A stretch of DNA of 58,606 bases from UBA6183 sp964545895. Its GTDB lineage: Bacteria; Bacteroidota; Bacteroidia; UKL13-3. Below, piece by piece: positions 1 to 8,190 of the stretch. The stretch lies in the NCBI GenBank assembly GCA_964545895.1, contig CAZJHS010000009.1, forward strand, positions 1-58,606. Reading direction: 5' to 3'. Within the stretch, counting starts at the first letter, position 1. Each line of letters opens with the position of its first letter. Below the pieces are notes generated by a model. That model was not told where the DNA came from. It searched no databases and was given only the letters and a program-made list of their open reading frames with translations. The position numbers were made by a program, and so were the translations under genes.

Positions 1-724
1 TATTTATCCATACGGTATCTATGCCTTTATCGTATGCAAAGTTCGCGATTGGGGGATATAATGATGGATTACTTCCTGGACCAGGCAAGGTAAAGTTCAA
101 TCTCATGTTACAACGATCGAAAGTAGAGGTAACTGTACCCGGAGCTCCACACACACCAGAAGCATCTGTTTGATACAGCAAAGCAGAGGCAAAAGATGTT
201 GTGGTAAAGAATACACTTGCATTACTTGTTCCAGTCCACCCAGCTGCATTGTTACATACCTCAACAACAATATTTGATGTTCCGTCCCATGTAAATGGCG
301 TAGAGAAATTATGAATATTCCAACCTAATGTGGGAGTGTATGTAGCTGCATAAAATACTTGAGTTAACCCTGTTTCCCAAACACTAGGCATGGTAGAGTA
401 AGTAACATGCTTAATTCTGATGTAAGTCTCTAGATAACCACCAATAGGAGTTGAGTTAAGTGCAGTAACATTGAATCCCAACGAATTCAAATTACGGCCA
501 CTAGTAATACCTAAAGCTGTAAGCTCAGTTTTTAGGATTAAAAACTGCTGCTTTGATCCCCAATAGTAATTTTGATAAGGAGTTGGTAATCCCTGATTTG
601 TATTGGATGCAGTTCCAGTACCAACATCAACAATTTGCGCAGAAGCGCTCTGCCATGATGCCATTGAAGCAGTCGCAAATAGCAGGATAATAAGCGACTT
701 GAATCGTAGTAAAAAATTATTCAT
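1..724 (-). CDS. Secreted surface protein, N-terminal 241 residues (C-terminus beyond window edge)
   Basis: The reading frame runs from an ATG at 724 to the window edge without a stop. The N-terminus has a basic start, a hydrophobic stretch and an Ala-Ser-Ala-Gln end, a typical signal peptide with cleavage near residue 29. The mature part is rich in Thr, Ser, Asn and aromatic residues, as in adhesin-like or T9SS-exported proteins of Bacteroidota. The last visible residues (PPIANFAYDKGIDTVWIN) resemble the first strand of a PKD-type Ig-like domain; that is inferred from pattern only. No catalytic motif is visible. A C-terminal sorting domain would lie outside the window, so export by T9SS is a guess. 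The gene is separated from its upstream neighbour by a terminator at 793-825. Confidence 0.8.
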   Translation of the reverse strand, partial: MNNFLLRFKSLIILLFATASMASWQSASAQIVDVGTGTASNTNQGLPTPYQNYYWGSKQQFLILKTELTALGITSGRNLNSLGFNVTALNSTPIGGYLETYIRIKHVTYSTMPSVWETGLTQVFYAATYTPTLGWNIHNFSTPFTWDGTSNIVVEVCNNAAGWTGTSNASVFFTTTSFASALLYQTDASGVCGAPGTVTSTFDRCNMRLNFTLPGPGSNPSLYPPIANFAYDKGIDTVWIN

Positions 725-792
725 ATAGATTGTATTTATTTTATATTTACTTAATGTCAAGAGACTATCAAAGTTAGAAAAAAAGAGGAAAA

Positions 793-825
793 AAAAAAGC
801 CCCAATTCTTTAAAGGGGCTTTTTT
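793..825. terminator. Rho-independent terminator
   Basis: AAAAAAGCCCC (793-803) pairs with GGGGCTTTTTT (815-825) around an 11-base loop. A-rich and T-rich flanks allow termination in both directions. It lies downstream of the mbnH-like gene, which ends at 905 on the minus strand. Confidence 0.85.
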
Positions 826-904
826 GAATGTCAGCTATTGACAATATTATTAAAACTATGAAAAACAGGGCCTTGCAAACTCCTTAAAATTTACTTAAAA
901 ATAT

Positions 905-2023
905 TTAAGGTCTAAAAGCAGGATTGTTTACAAATTCATAATCATCCAATGTTTTTAAGAAATTAAGCAAATCAACTTTATCTTCTTGAGTTAGATTAAG
1001 ACCACCGTGAGGAAAGTGTTTACGAATAACTTCATCGGTAGTTGCGCCATCTTTAGTGCCCGAGTTATAAAACTCGATAACTTGTTCTAAAGTAGCAAAT
1101 CTACCATCATGCATATACGGAGCTGTAAAAGATAAATTACGCAGTGATGGTGTTTTAAATAAACCATTATCTGCAGCATTGCCAGTAATAGCACCTAAAC
1201 CTAAATCCGTTGGAATGGAGTCGAGCCCATTGTTGCGAAACTTAAAATCTGTAAATATAGGGTTTAACTCATTTCCATGACAATGAAAACAATCGCCTTT
1301 TTCTGTAGAAAAAATATTAAGTCCGCGAAACTCAGATTCAGTTAATATTAGCTCGCCTCTTTTATATTTATCAAACTTAGCGTTTGATGATATTAAGGTG
1401 CGCTCAAATTGTGCTATGGCTTTCATTACTTGCGTGATGGTAATAGAATCTGTACCAAAAGCACTTTTGAACAAAGCGGGATATGTAGCATGCGCACGCA
1501 AATCTTGAACAACCTGAGCGTAGGTTTTGTTCATTTCCTTAGCATCAGCAATAGGCCCCAAAACTTGATCTTCTATGGTTGCCTTACGTCCATCCCAAAA
1601 ATATTTATGTGTACCAGCCAATAAAACATCAGCCCAAGCTAAATTAAACAAAGGCATAGCATTGCGCCCACCCTGCTGATTATTAACACCTAAACTAAAT
1701 GCTTTGGTATCAGAAAATGCATGTTCTGGAGCGTGGCAAGAAGCACAAGCAATGGTATTATCTACCGACAAGATTTTATCAAAGAAAAGTTTTTTACCTA
1801 AGGCAATTCCTTCCACTGTAAGCGGATTATCGGCAGGTATTTTTAAACGCAACCAAATGGCTGTATTCCATTTTGGGTAAACCAAGTTATATGGAGTTGC
1901 CTTAAACGAATCGGGAGTAACAGGATTAACGACTAATGGCTCATCTTTTTGACAAGATGATACTATTAATAGGAATGATCCTATTACCAAAAATGCACTT
2001 TTAAAAGACTTTCCGTACATCAT
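905..2023 (-). CDS. Di-haem cytochrome c peroxidase-like lipoprotein, MbnH/MauG type
   Basis: This 372-residue lipoprotein (lipobox with Cys at about residue 24) has two c-type haem sites, CASCH at 93-97 and CFHCH at 245-249. Between and around them is the bacterial cytochrome c peroxidase/MauG fold, including FWDGR near 142-146 and YMHDGRF near 303-309. Family members are periplasmic enzymes that reduce peroxide or oxidise a protein partner. The gene starts 3 bp after the stop of an MbnP-like gene, so the likely role is the MbnH one: oxidising tryptophan on that partner. That is inference from gene pairing. An ordinary cytochrome c peroxidase is the alternative. ATG at 2023 is followed by a second in-frame ATG; either could be used. 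Confidence 0.85.
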   Translation of the reverse strand: MMYGKSFKSAFLVIGSFLLIVSSCQKDEPLVVNPVTPDSFKATPYNLVYPKWNTAIWLRLKIPADNPLTVEGIALGKKLFFDKILSVDNTIACASCHAPEHAFSDTKAFSLGVNNQQGGRNAMPLFNLAWADVLLAGTHKYFWDGRKATIEDQVLGPIADAKEMNKTYAQVVQDLRAHATYPALFKSAFGTDSITITQVMKAIAQFERTLISSNAKFDKYKRGELILTESEFRGLNIFSTEKGDCFHCHGNELNPIFTDFKFRNNGLDSIPTDLGLGAITGNAADNGLFKTPSLRNLSFTAPYMHDGRFATLEQVIEFYNSGTKDGATTDEVIRKHFPHGGLNLTQEDKVDLLNFLKTLDDYEFVNNPAFRP

Positions 2024-2026
2024 TTA

Positions 2027-2800
2027 TTATTGAACTGAAGTAATGGTGAAAGCACCAGTAGATATGTTATCACGCAACAAATGTACATCAGTATTAGTGG
2101 CTGTATGTATATCTATTGAGTTTGTATTTAAACTGTAATTGTTAGGGCTAACGAAAATATCAGCAATATTAAACTGCGTATTTAGTGTTAATGAACTACC
2201 CGATTTTTTAAATGATGTTAGTGGCAACTCCACTGATGCTAAATTAGCATCTCCACCAATATCAAAAGTTAAAGAACGATTAGCAGAGCAGCGACCTTTC
2301 ATCCTAAAAAACACATAACCAGTAGCCCAAGTCCAATACATACCGAAAGCAGGACTTAACTCGCCCTCATGCACACCTGTGCTGTTGGCTAGGCTATCAA
2401 CCCCAATTAAAAAACGTACTTTACTGTATGTACCCGCAGGCACATTATTTAAAGTAATATTCATCGATGCTGCATCAGTAACATCAACCAAATCGTAATT
2501 ACCTAAATTAACCCAAACGTTATTTGCATTTAATAAAGAAACATTGGTAAGATAATAACTTAACTCCGATACTTTTATTGAATCGGCTAGTGGAGTTAAA
2601 TAACTTGTGTTTAGGGCAAACGGAGTATTAACGGTGGATGAATTGAACACATGCGTAACAGGTATGTTTAACGTACCAGTGGCGGTAAATTTTAATCCAG
2701 TATAATCTGCCTCGGTTGGAGTTACAGGATCTGGCTCATCGTTGCACGATACCATGGCAACACCCATAAATAAAAAAATATATACAGCCCAGTTTTTCAT
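2027..2800 (-). CDS. MbnP-like copper-binding lipoprotein
   Basis: This 257-residue lipoprotein (MVSC, Cys19) is predicted to be all beta. Landmarks resembling the MbnP family are a KVSELSYYLTNVSL segment near 77-90, FLIGVDS near 130-136, EGELSPAFGMYWTWATGY near 145-162 and FDIGGD near 179-184. Tryptophans 96, 156 and 158 and histidines 50, 144, 232 and 240 are candidates for modification or metal binding. In characterised MbnP proteins a Trp is converted to kynurenine by the partner MbnH, and copper binding depends on it. The gene is first in a two-gene operon with the di-haem enzyme. The promoter is probably the palindromic -7 box at 2821-2838, giving a very short leader. The family call rests on recalled motif patterns and pairing. 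Confidence 0.75.
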   Translation of the reverse strand: MKNWAVYIFLFMGVAMVSCNDEPDPVTPTEADYTGLKFTATGTLNIPVTHVFNSSTVNTPFALNTSYLTPLADSIKVSELSYYLTNVSLLNANNVWVNLGNYDLVDVTDAASMNITLNNVPAGTYSKVRFLIGVDSLANSTGVHEGELSPAFGMYWTWATGYVFFRMKGRCSANRSLTFDIGGDANLASVELPLTSFKKSGSSLTLNTQFNIADIFVSPNNYSLNTNSIDIHTATNTDVHLLRDNISTGAFTITSVQ

Positions 2801-2820
2801 TGTTTGATTTAATTACCATT

Positions 2821-2838
2821 CAAAAATAGCTATTTTTG
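2821..2838. promoter_or_regulatory. Palindromic bidirectional -7 promoter element
   Basis: The 18-bp perfect palindrome CAAAAATAGCTATTTTTG contains TATTTTTG, a match to the Bacteroidota -7 consensus TAnnTTTG, on both strands. It lies between the divergent mbnP-like gene (start 2800) and yajQ (start 2867). On the plus strand a TTTG at 2803-2806 could act as -33, though the 24-bp spacing is long. No well-spaced -33 is seen for the minus strand. Confidence 0.55.
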
Positions 2839-2866
2839 CCTCAAATAAAATCTTAATTTTTTTGTT

Positions 2867-3358
2867 ATGGCTAGTTTTGATATTGTAAATAAAATTGACT
2901 TACAAAGCATTGATAATGCAATTAACACCTCCATTAAGGAACTGGTAAATAGATACGACCTGAAAGCTGAAGAGTGTGAAATTGAGTTTGATAAAAAAAG
3001 CAAAGCTATTAAGCTACAAGCCAAACAAGATATGGCGCTTAAAAGCATGATTGACATTATTTTTAGCAAGTTTACCAAACAACACTTAGACCCACGCATT
3101 TTAGATATTAGTAAAGAACCTTACCCAAGTGGAAAACACATGTTGCAGCAAATTGCTATTAAAGAAGGCTTGGATAAAGAAACTGCAAAAAAAGTGGTGA
3201 GTTTTATAAAAGATGCTAAGCTTAAGGTGCAAGCAAGTATAATGGACGACCAAGTGCGTGTAACCAGCAAAAGTATTGACGAGTTACAAGCTACAATGGG
3301 CAAAGTAAGGTCACATGATTTTGAAGTTCCGCTTCAGTTTGAAAACATGCGCAGCTAG
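2867..3358 (+). CDS. yajQ: YajQ family nucleotide-binding protein
   Basis: At 163 residues this matches the usual YajQ (DUF520) length. It begins with the family's SFDIVNKIDLQSIDNAIN segment and has ANL-like paired ferredoxin-type halves ending in FEVPLQFENMR. The family is cytosolic; some members bind cyclic-di-GMP and act as effectors, and others bind nucleotides or RNA. The physiological ligand here is unknown. The gene is transcribed divergently from the MbnP-like gene. It converges on corA with no space at all: its TAG (3356-3358) directly abuts the corA stop codon (3359-3361), and no terminator is visible between them. Confidence 0.92.
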   Translation: MASFDIVNKIDLQSIDNAINTSIKELVNRYDLKAEECEIEFDKKSKAIKLQAKQDMALKSMIDIIFSKFTKQHLDPRILDISKEPYPSGKHMLQQIAIKEGLDKETAKKVVSFIKDAKLKVQASIMDDQVRVTSKSIDELQATMGKVRSHDFEVPLQFENMRS

Positions 3359-4267
3359 TTACATCCAACCTTTGCGTTTAAACCAAGCGTAAATTATGAT
3401 GGTAATAAACAACATCAAACCAATTACAGCTGGGTAACCCCATGTGTAATGTAACTCGGGCATAAACTCAAAATTCATTCCGTACAATCCTACCACAAAT
3501 GTTGTAGGCAAGAAAAAAGCCGTAAACACAGTTAATGTACGCATAACCTCGTTGGTGCGTTGCGAGGAGAGCGAAATGTAGATATTGAGTAGGTTATGAA
3601 TATCATCGTAATTTGACTCAATTACGGTATCAACCTTGGTGTAATAATCTTTTAAATCTTGGTAAATAGGTTTTGATTTATGTGTTTCGATATGTGAGCC
3701 TAAATGAACCACCAAATCATGTGTTAAATTAGATATTTTACGAATGATGTAAATTCTACGCTTAATTTCATATAAGCTTTTTATCAAATCTGGTATTCGC
3801 TTTTTCATAAAAATCCGATTCTCATAAAAATCAATTTCAGTTTCTATTTTTTGGCAAGGAACCTCGTATGAAATTAAAACTGTTTTTACAATTTTACAGG
3901 TAAGTTCAAATGCATTAAGCGTAAATGCTGTTTCATACCTATCTATTAATTGTTGATAGGCCTTTAATGGCTTTCTATGTATGGTTAGCACCAAATCTTT
4001 ACGATAAAAAATAGCTAGCTTTCTACTTATTTTCTGAATAGAATCTAAGGGTGGCTGAGCTTCATCATCAAAAAAACGGCAAATAATAAAGGCAGTATCA
4101 TCAAACATCTCAATTTTGGGCAAATGTTCGGGTTGCAAAACATCTTGCAAAGCTGCGGGATGAAGATTGTAATTTAATTGTAAGTTTTTCAATTCCTCTT
4201 CTGTGGGATTTTCTATGTCAATCCAAGTAAATCCAGCCTGTTGAGGCGTTTTTATGATACGCTGCAT
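3359..4267 (-). CDS. corA: CorA family magnesium/divalent cation transporter
   Basis: This 302-residue protein has a long, mostly helical cytoplasmic N-terminal domain. Two C-terminal membrane helices follow (about 240-262 and 276-296), with the diagnostic YGMN loop (GMN at 263-265) between them. CorA proteins form pentameric channels for Mg2+, and some family members move Co2+, Ni2+ or Zn2+. The C-terminus ends in basic residues (FKRKGWM), as expected for a cytoplasmic tail. Substrate preference cannot be read from the sequence. It appears to be a single-gene unit, abutting yajQ tail to tail. Confidence 0.93.
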   Translation of the reverse strand: MQRIIKTPQQAGFTWIDIENPTEEELKNLQLNYNLHPAALQDVLQPEHLPKIEMFDDTAFIICRFFDDEAQPPLDSIQKISRKLAIFYRKDLVLTIHRKPLKAYQQLIDRYETAFTLNAFELTCKIVKTVLISYEVPCQKIETEIDFYENRIFMKKRIPDLIKSLYEIKRRIYIIRKISNLTHDLVVHLGSHIETHKSKPIYQDLKDYYTKVDTVIESNYDDIHNLLNIYISLSSQRTNEVMRTLTVFTAFFLPTTFVVGLYGMNFEFMPELHYTWGYPAVIGLMLFITIIIYAWFKRKGWM

Positions 4268-4345
4268 GTATCAAATATAGTATTTTAAAGTAAACTCAAT
4301 TTTACAAAACAAAAAAATAAGTTGAGCGTTATTACATTTGAATTC

Positions 4346-4418
4346 TTTTCATAATTGTGGGGGTATTGATTTTTCAATACCATTTAAACTCGGCCTGTGG
4401 GGGGCCGAGTTTTTTCTT
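4346..4418 (+). ncRNA. Candidate small RNA ending in an orphan plus-strand terminator
   Basis: No plus-strand gene precedes this point, yet a strong GC-rich hairpin followed by a T-run (4388-4420) is oriented to stop plus-strand transcription. A TACATTTG box (4333-4340) matches the -7 consensus, and a second hairpin (GGTATTGA/TCAATACC, 4362-4381) lies between. Together these fit a two-hairpin RNA of about 70 nt. No good -33 TTTG is present at the right distance, so the promoter is only half supported. Confidence 0.3.
4388..4416 (+). terminator. Rho-independent terminator, plus-strand polarity
   Basis: ACTCGGCC (4388-4395) pairs with GGCCGAGT (4403-4410) around a TGTGGGG loop and is followed by TTTTTT-C-TTTT. 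The opposite strand has only a weak T-tract, so it is a poorer terminator for the minus-strand ABC1 gene that ends at 4420, although it could serve that gene. Confidence 0.75.
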
Positions 4419-4419
4419 T

Positions 4420-5748
4420 TTATCCCAAATGATATTTGATAAGAGGTTTGCGCCACTCACGCACACCTGTTTTAACCTTTGCTTGTAGCACGTTTAAAAT
4501 ACTGTATAAACCAAAATAAGTACGATTAATATACAAGGCATGCTGAGAGCCCCTACCCTCTTTTGACTTACGCAATTCATCTATTTTACTTACCTCTTCG
4601 CCAAGTTCGTATATTTTATTGATGTATTCATTGTTGCCAAAATCAAACTCCTCAAAATCAAATGGAGTGCGTAACAATTTTGTCATGCGTATAAATGCAT
4701 CGGTAATTATTTGCTGTGACGCTATTGAGTCGCTTTTATTTACAAGCTGCTGCTGCTGCATAATACGAACCAATGCATCTTTGTTATCCATAATTTCAGG
4801 CACTAAAAGCGCAAAGTAGTTTAAGTAAAAATCTTCTGGTATTTCTTTTACACAACCAAAATCAATCACCCCCAATTTACCTGTTGATTGCATTAAAAAA
4901 TTACCGGGATGCGGATCGGCATGAACCGCACGTAACTCATGCACTTGCGTATCATAAAAATCCCACATAGCCTGACCAATTTTATTCCTAACCTCCTGTG
5001 TTGGGTTGGTTTTTAAAAAATCATCTAAATGCAAACCATCTAACCAATCCATAGTTAAAACTCGTTTAGCACTATACTCTTTATAGTATTTTGTAAACAC
5101 TAAATTAGGAATATGCTTGCACGATTCGGTAATCTCTACACTTCTTTTGTATTCTAATTCGTAATCGGTTTCTTCTAATAACTTCCCTTCTACTTCCTTT
5201 ATGTACTTATCTAACTCATGCTCGTTCATATCAAGCAGTCTAAAAGCTATTGGCTTAACTATTTTCAAATCGCTTTTAATACTATCAGCCACTCCCGGAT
5301 ACTGAATTTTTACGGCTAATTTTTGAGCACCTAATTGTGCTTGATGAACTTGGCCAATACTTGCGGCATTGCTTGCCTTCATCTCAAATGTGTTAAAAAT
5401 TTGTTGCGGTGTTTTACCAAAGGCCTTTACAAATGTTTGAACAATAAGTGGCCCCGATAAAGGTGGTGCGCTATACTGCGCCATCTGAAATTTATTGGTA
5501 TACTGACGTGGTAAAATATTTTTTTCCATGCTTAGCATTTGTGCCACTTTTAATGCACTACCTTTTAATTCGCTAAGGGCTTGGTATACATCAGTTGCAT
5601 TGTTTTCATGTAACTCATCTTTTGATAAAGATGGATCGACTATTTTTTTTGAATAATGCTTAATGTAATTACCGCCAATTTGCGCCCCGGTTTTTACAAA
5701 ACGCATGGCGCGCTGAACCTTGGTACTAGGTATACTATTTTGTTCCAT
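4420..5748 (-). CDS. ABC1/AarF/UbiB family atypical kinase-like protein
   Basis: This 442-residue protein has the ABC1 family signatures in order. First is a KxGQ-like region (LKGSALKVAQMLS, where the family usually has KxGQ, so this motif is altered). Next are an Ala-rich loop with ASIGQVHQA, the lysine strand LAVKIQYPG, the catalytic segment HADPHPGNF and the metal-binding VIDFGCVKEI. UbiB/ADCK-type proteins have ATPase or kinase-like activity and usually support isoprenoid quinone biosynthesis. Whether this one acts on menaquinone metabolism is unknown. The gene lies 44 bp downstream of a TetR-type regulator on the same strand, so the two are probably co-transcribed. Confidence 0.88.
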   Translation of the reverse strand: MEQNSIPSTKVQRAMRFVKTGAQIGGNYIKHYSKKIVDPSLSKDELHENNATDVYQALSELKGSALKVAQMLSMEKNILPRQYTNKFQMAQYSAPPLSGPLIVQTFVKAFGKTPQQIFNTFEMKASNAASIGQVHQAQLGAQKLAVKIQYPGVADSIKSDLKIVKPIAFRLLDMNEHELDKYIKEVEGKLLEETDYELEYKRSVEITESCKHIPNLVFTKYYKEYSAKRVLTMDWLDGLHLDDFLKTNPTQEVRNKIGQAMWDFYDTQVHELRAVHADPHPGNFLMQSTGKLGVIDFGCVKEIPEDFYLNYFALLVPEIMDNKDALVRIMQQQQLVNKSDSIASQQIITDAFIRMTKLLRTPFDFEEFDFGNNEYINKIYELGEEVSKIDELRKSKEGRGSQHALYINRTYFGLYSILNVLQAKVKTGVREWRKPLIKYHLG

Positions 5749-5792
5749 AAAAAATTAATTACTAACCGAGAAAAGACGGTTATGCTGAGAAT

Positions 5793-6419
5793 CTAGCGAT
5801 TTTGAAAAAGAAATTTACCGAAATCTAAAGCGGCATCTAGCGCACTTTTACCCATTAAATCAAATGCCAGATTTACACTTTTTTCAATTGCAGCATCTGT
5901 TTTTTCAAAACCCGTACTGTTATCATCAATCCAAAATTTAATTACAAATAAAAAGTTTAACCAAAGTCCGTCTGCATACTTATCATCCAAAAACTTGCGC
6001 GTGGCTATCTCTTGGTTGGTCATGCCTTCAGCCAATATTGGTTTCATGCTTTCTATAAAAGTTTGCCTTAGTGTATTTAAATAAGCTGGCCACTGAGGCA
6101 GCGCTTTAAAATCGCGTTCCTTCATAAACTTTACAAAACTGCGGTTAGTTTTTAGTGCTTCAATAAAGGTAAAAAACACACTCAATATTTTTTCGCGCGA
6201 GGTGTATGAACCCCAAGGCTCACTCTGTGTGCACTGTGCGTAAGCATCATCAAACCAAGTTTTGTAAATATCCATCTCAAGCGCTTCTAAGCTTGAGTAA
6301 TGATTATAAAACTCTTCTTCTTTAATCTTTATGGCTTTGGCAAATAAATAAACACTTTGCGGTGCTTGATTATGCTCTAAAGTTTGTACAATGTACTTTT
6401 GGATTAATTTGGTTTTCAT
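5793..6419 (-). CDS. TetR-family transcriptional regulator
   Basis: This 208-residue protein has an N-terminal TetR-like helix-turn-helix (residues about 5-50, ending in EEFYNHYSSLEALEMDIYKTW). A helical ligand-binding domain with no assignable ligand follows. The ATG at 6419 is preferred over an in-frame GTG at 6434 because the HTH begins immediately after it. The gene lies upstream of the ABC1-family gene and is probably co-transcribed with it, so the ABC1 protein is a reasonable candidate for its function or regulation. No operator palindrome stands out upstream. Confidence 0.75.
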   Translation of the reverse strand: MKTKLIQKYIVQTLEHNQAPQSVYLFAKAIKIKEEEFYNHYSSLEALEMDIYKTWFDDAYAQCTQSEPWGSYTSREKILSVFFTFIEALKTNRSFVKFMKERDFKALPQWPAYLNTLRQTFIESMKPILAEGMTNQEIATRKFLDDKYADGLWLNFLFVIKFWIDDNSTGFEKTDAAIEKSVNLAFDLMGKSALDAALDFGKFLFQNR

Positions 6420-6517
6420 ACTAAACTTTAACACTAATATCTTGTAAATGTTTTGAGTAATGTAATTTTCTGAGCAATTGCGATAACATTATTATATTCG
6501 GACGCAGAAAACAGTTC

Positions 6518-7666
6518 ATGAAGGATTTTATCAGGCACTTTATCTTATTTTTTATATTAACCACAGCTGCTTATTGGGCAAATGCACAAACATTTGAAAT
6601 AAGAGATGGTGATACCATTAATTACACCGATAAATCTGGTAAAAAGCAAGGATTTTGGAGATTGTTTTGGCCCAACGGAGACTTAAAATACGAGGTGTTT
6701 TACGAAAATGGCGAGATGGAAGGGCTTGAAATACGTTACTTTGATGCACAAGATTGTATAGAGTTTAGTAACACTTACAAGGATGGAATGCTATACGGAC
6801 CTAGTGTTACTTTTTATCCTAATTGCAGCACTAAAGTTGAAGAAATGTACGTGGCTGGCAAAAAGCATGGATACGAACGTGCCTACGATGAAAATGGTTT
6901 TTTACTTACGGAGGCAAAATTTGAAAAAGGGGAATTAGATGGCAGTTATGCGCACTTTGATAAAAAAGGATACGTAACTTACGAGAGCCCTACAAAAGAA
7001 ACTACGCTAAAATTCGACAAATTTTTAACGGGCGAATACAAGATAAAAGACTCCACTATTTTTAAAGTATTTGAACGCAATAAAGAGTGGAAAAAGGTAT
7101 TGCTTGTGGTTGATATGACAGGAAGTATGTTTCCGTACATTGGTCAGCTTTTAGTTTGGTTTAAGCGAAATATTGAAGGCGAAAAAATAAAGTACTATGC
7201 CTTATTTAATGATGGCGACAATATTGCCGACAACAAAAAAGGTATTGGAACAACGGGTGGTGTGCATCCGTTTGAGGCTAAAGATTATAAAAAGCTAAAA
7301 AAAGATTTAGAGGATGTGCGTAAAATGGGCGAAGGTGGCGATGATCCTGAGAATGATATTGAAGCTTTAATTAAGGCCATGGCTGCCTACAGAGATTACC
7401 AAGATATTGTGCTTATTGCCGATGATAGCGAAATACGTGACATGAGTTTACTAAAACGCATACGCAAGCCTGTGCATGTTATTTTATGCGGTACTAAACG
7501 TGGTATCAATCATCAATACATAAAATTGGCGGTGCAAACCAAAGGCAGTATACATACTACTAACAGCAGTGTTTACATTAAAAAATTAAAAGAAGGTGAT
7601 GAGGTTATGCTTGAAAATTTCTTGTTTATTTGGGAAGATGGAAAGCTAACTCAATACGAACAATAG
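6518..7666 (+). CDS. Secreted MORN/YwqK-like repeat protein fused to a vWA-like domain
   Basis: This 382-residue protein has a signal peptide (cleavage near ANA-Q, residue 24). Four or five MORN-like/YwqK-like repeats of about 23 residues follow (GFWRLFWPNGDLKYE, NGEMEGLEIRYF, DGMLYGPSVTFYPN, GKKHGYERAYDENG, KGELDGSYAHFD). After these comes a von Willebrand A-like domain from about 190 (KVLLVVDMTGSM, an imperfect DxSxS metal site; later GGDDPENDIEALIKAM and IVLIADDSEIRD). The repeats often act as surface-associated or antitoxin-like modules; the vWA part suggests metal-dependent adhesion. No enzyme activity is evident. It heads the YkgJ/phage-like/miaA gene group, 20 bp before the next gene. 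A TATATTCG box at 6493-6500 is one mismatch from the -7 consensus. Confidence 0.75.
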   Translation: MKDFIRHFILFFILTTAAYWANAQTFEIRDGDTINYTDKSGKKQGFWRLFWPNGDLKYEVFYENGEMEGLEIRYFDAQDCIEFSNTYKDGMLYGPSVTFYPNCSTKVEEMYVAGKKHGYERAYDENGFLLTEAKFEKGELDGSYAHFDKKGYVTYESPTKETTLKFDKFLTGEYKIKDSTIFKVFERNKEWKKVLLVVDMTGSMFPYIGQLLVWFKRNIEGEKIKYYALFNDGDNIADNKKGIGTTGGVHPFEAKDYKKLKKDLEDVRKMGEGGDDPENDIEALIKAMAAYRDYQDIVLIADDSEIRDMSLLKRIRKPVHVILCGTKRGINHQYIKLAVQTKGSIHTTNSSVYIKKLKEGDEVMLENFLFIWEDGKLTQYEQ

Positions 7667-7686
7667 CCTGCTTTATCGGTTAACTT

Positions 7687-8190
7687 ATGCTATTAAAAAG
7701 TCCAGAAGATTTGGTTGCGATTATTCCGCAAAAAAGCATCGAAAACATTTTCTTTAAAAAACATTTACGCAATTACAGCAGTGCCACAGTTGACGAAAAA
7801 ATACATGCCTTAAACAAACAAGTAAGTGCACAAATTGATTGTACACTATGCGCCAATTGCTGCAAAAAATTGGAACCAGGATTAGAGTATCATGAAATAG
7901 AAAATTTAGCGCAAAAAAAAGGAATGCCCGCTGCTGATTTTAAAGCAACTTATATAGGCTTTGATGGTGATGCACAATTTTTAAAAACTAAACCTTGCCT
8001 ATTTTTAGATAGCTGCAAATGCACTATTTATGAAGTAAGACCAGCCGCTTGTGCGGGCTATCCACACCTTGACAGCAAAGACATGAAATACAAACGCAGC
8101 TTGTGGAGTAATTACAACATTTGCCCAATTGTATTTAATGTAATTGAGTTACTCAAAAAAGAGCTTAACTTTACCTATGCATCAAAATAA
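7687..8190 (+). CDS. YkgJ-type cysteine-cluster protein
   Basis: This 167-residue protein has the Cys pattern of the YkgJ (CxxCxxCC) family. DCTLCANCCK lies near 55-64, followed by a CLFLDSCKCTIYEVRPAACAGYP segment in which four more cysteines complete a probable zinc or Fe-S site. The family's biochemical role is not established. It follows the MORN/vWA gene by 20 bp, and its last 14 bp overlap the start of the next gene, which indicates translational coupling within one operon. Confidence 0.85.
   Translation: MLLKSPEDLVAIIPQKSIENIFFKKHLRNYSSATVDEKIHALNKQVSAQIDCTLCANCCKKLEPGLEYHEIENLAQKKGMPAADFKATYIGFDGDAQFLKTKPCLFLDSCKCTIYEVRPAACAGYPHLDSKDMKYKRSLWSNYNICPIVFNVIELLKKELNFTYASK

Noticed and set aside
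8144..8176. Upstream extension of the phage-like gene
   Set aside because: The frame opens with TTG inside ykgJ; the ATG at 8177 is the better start.
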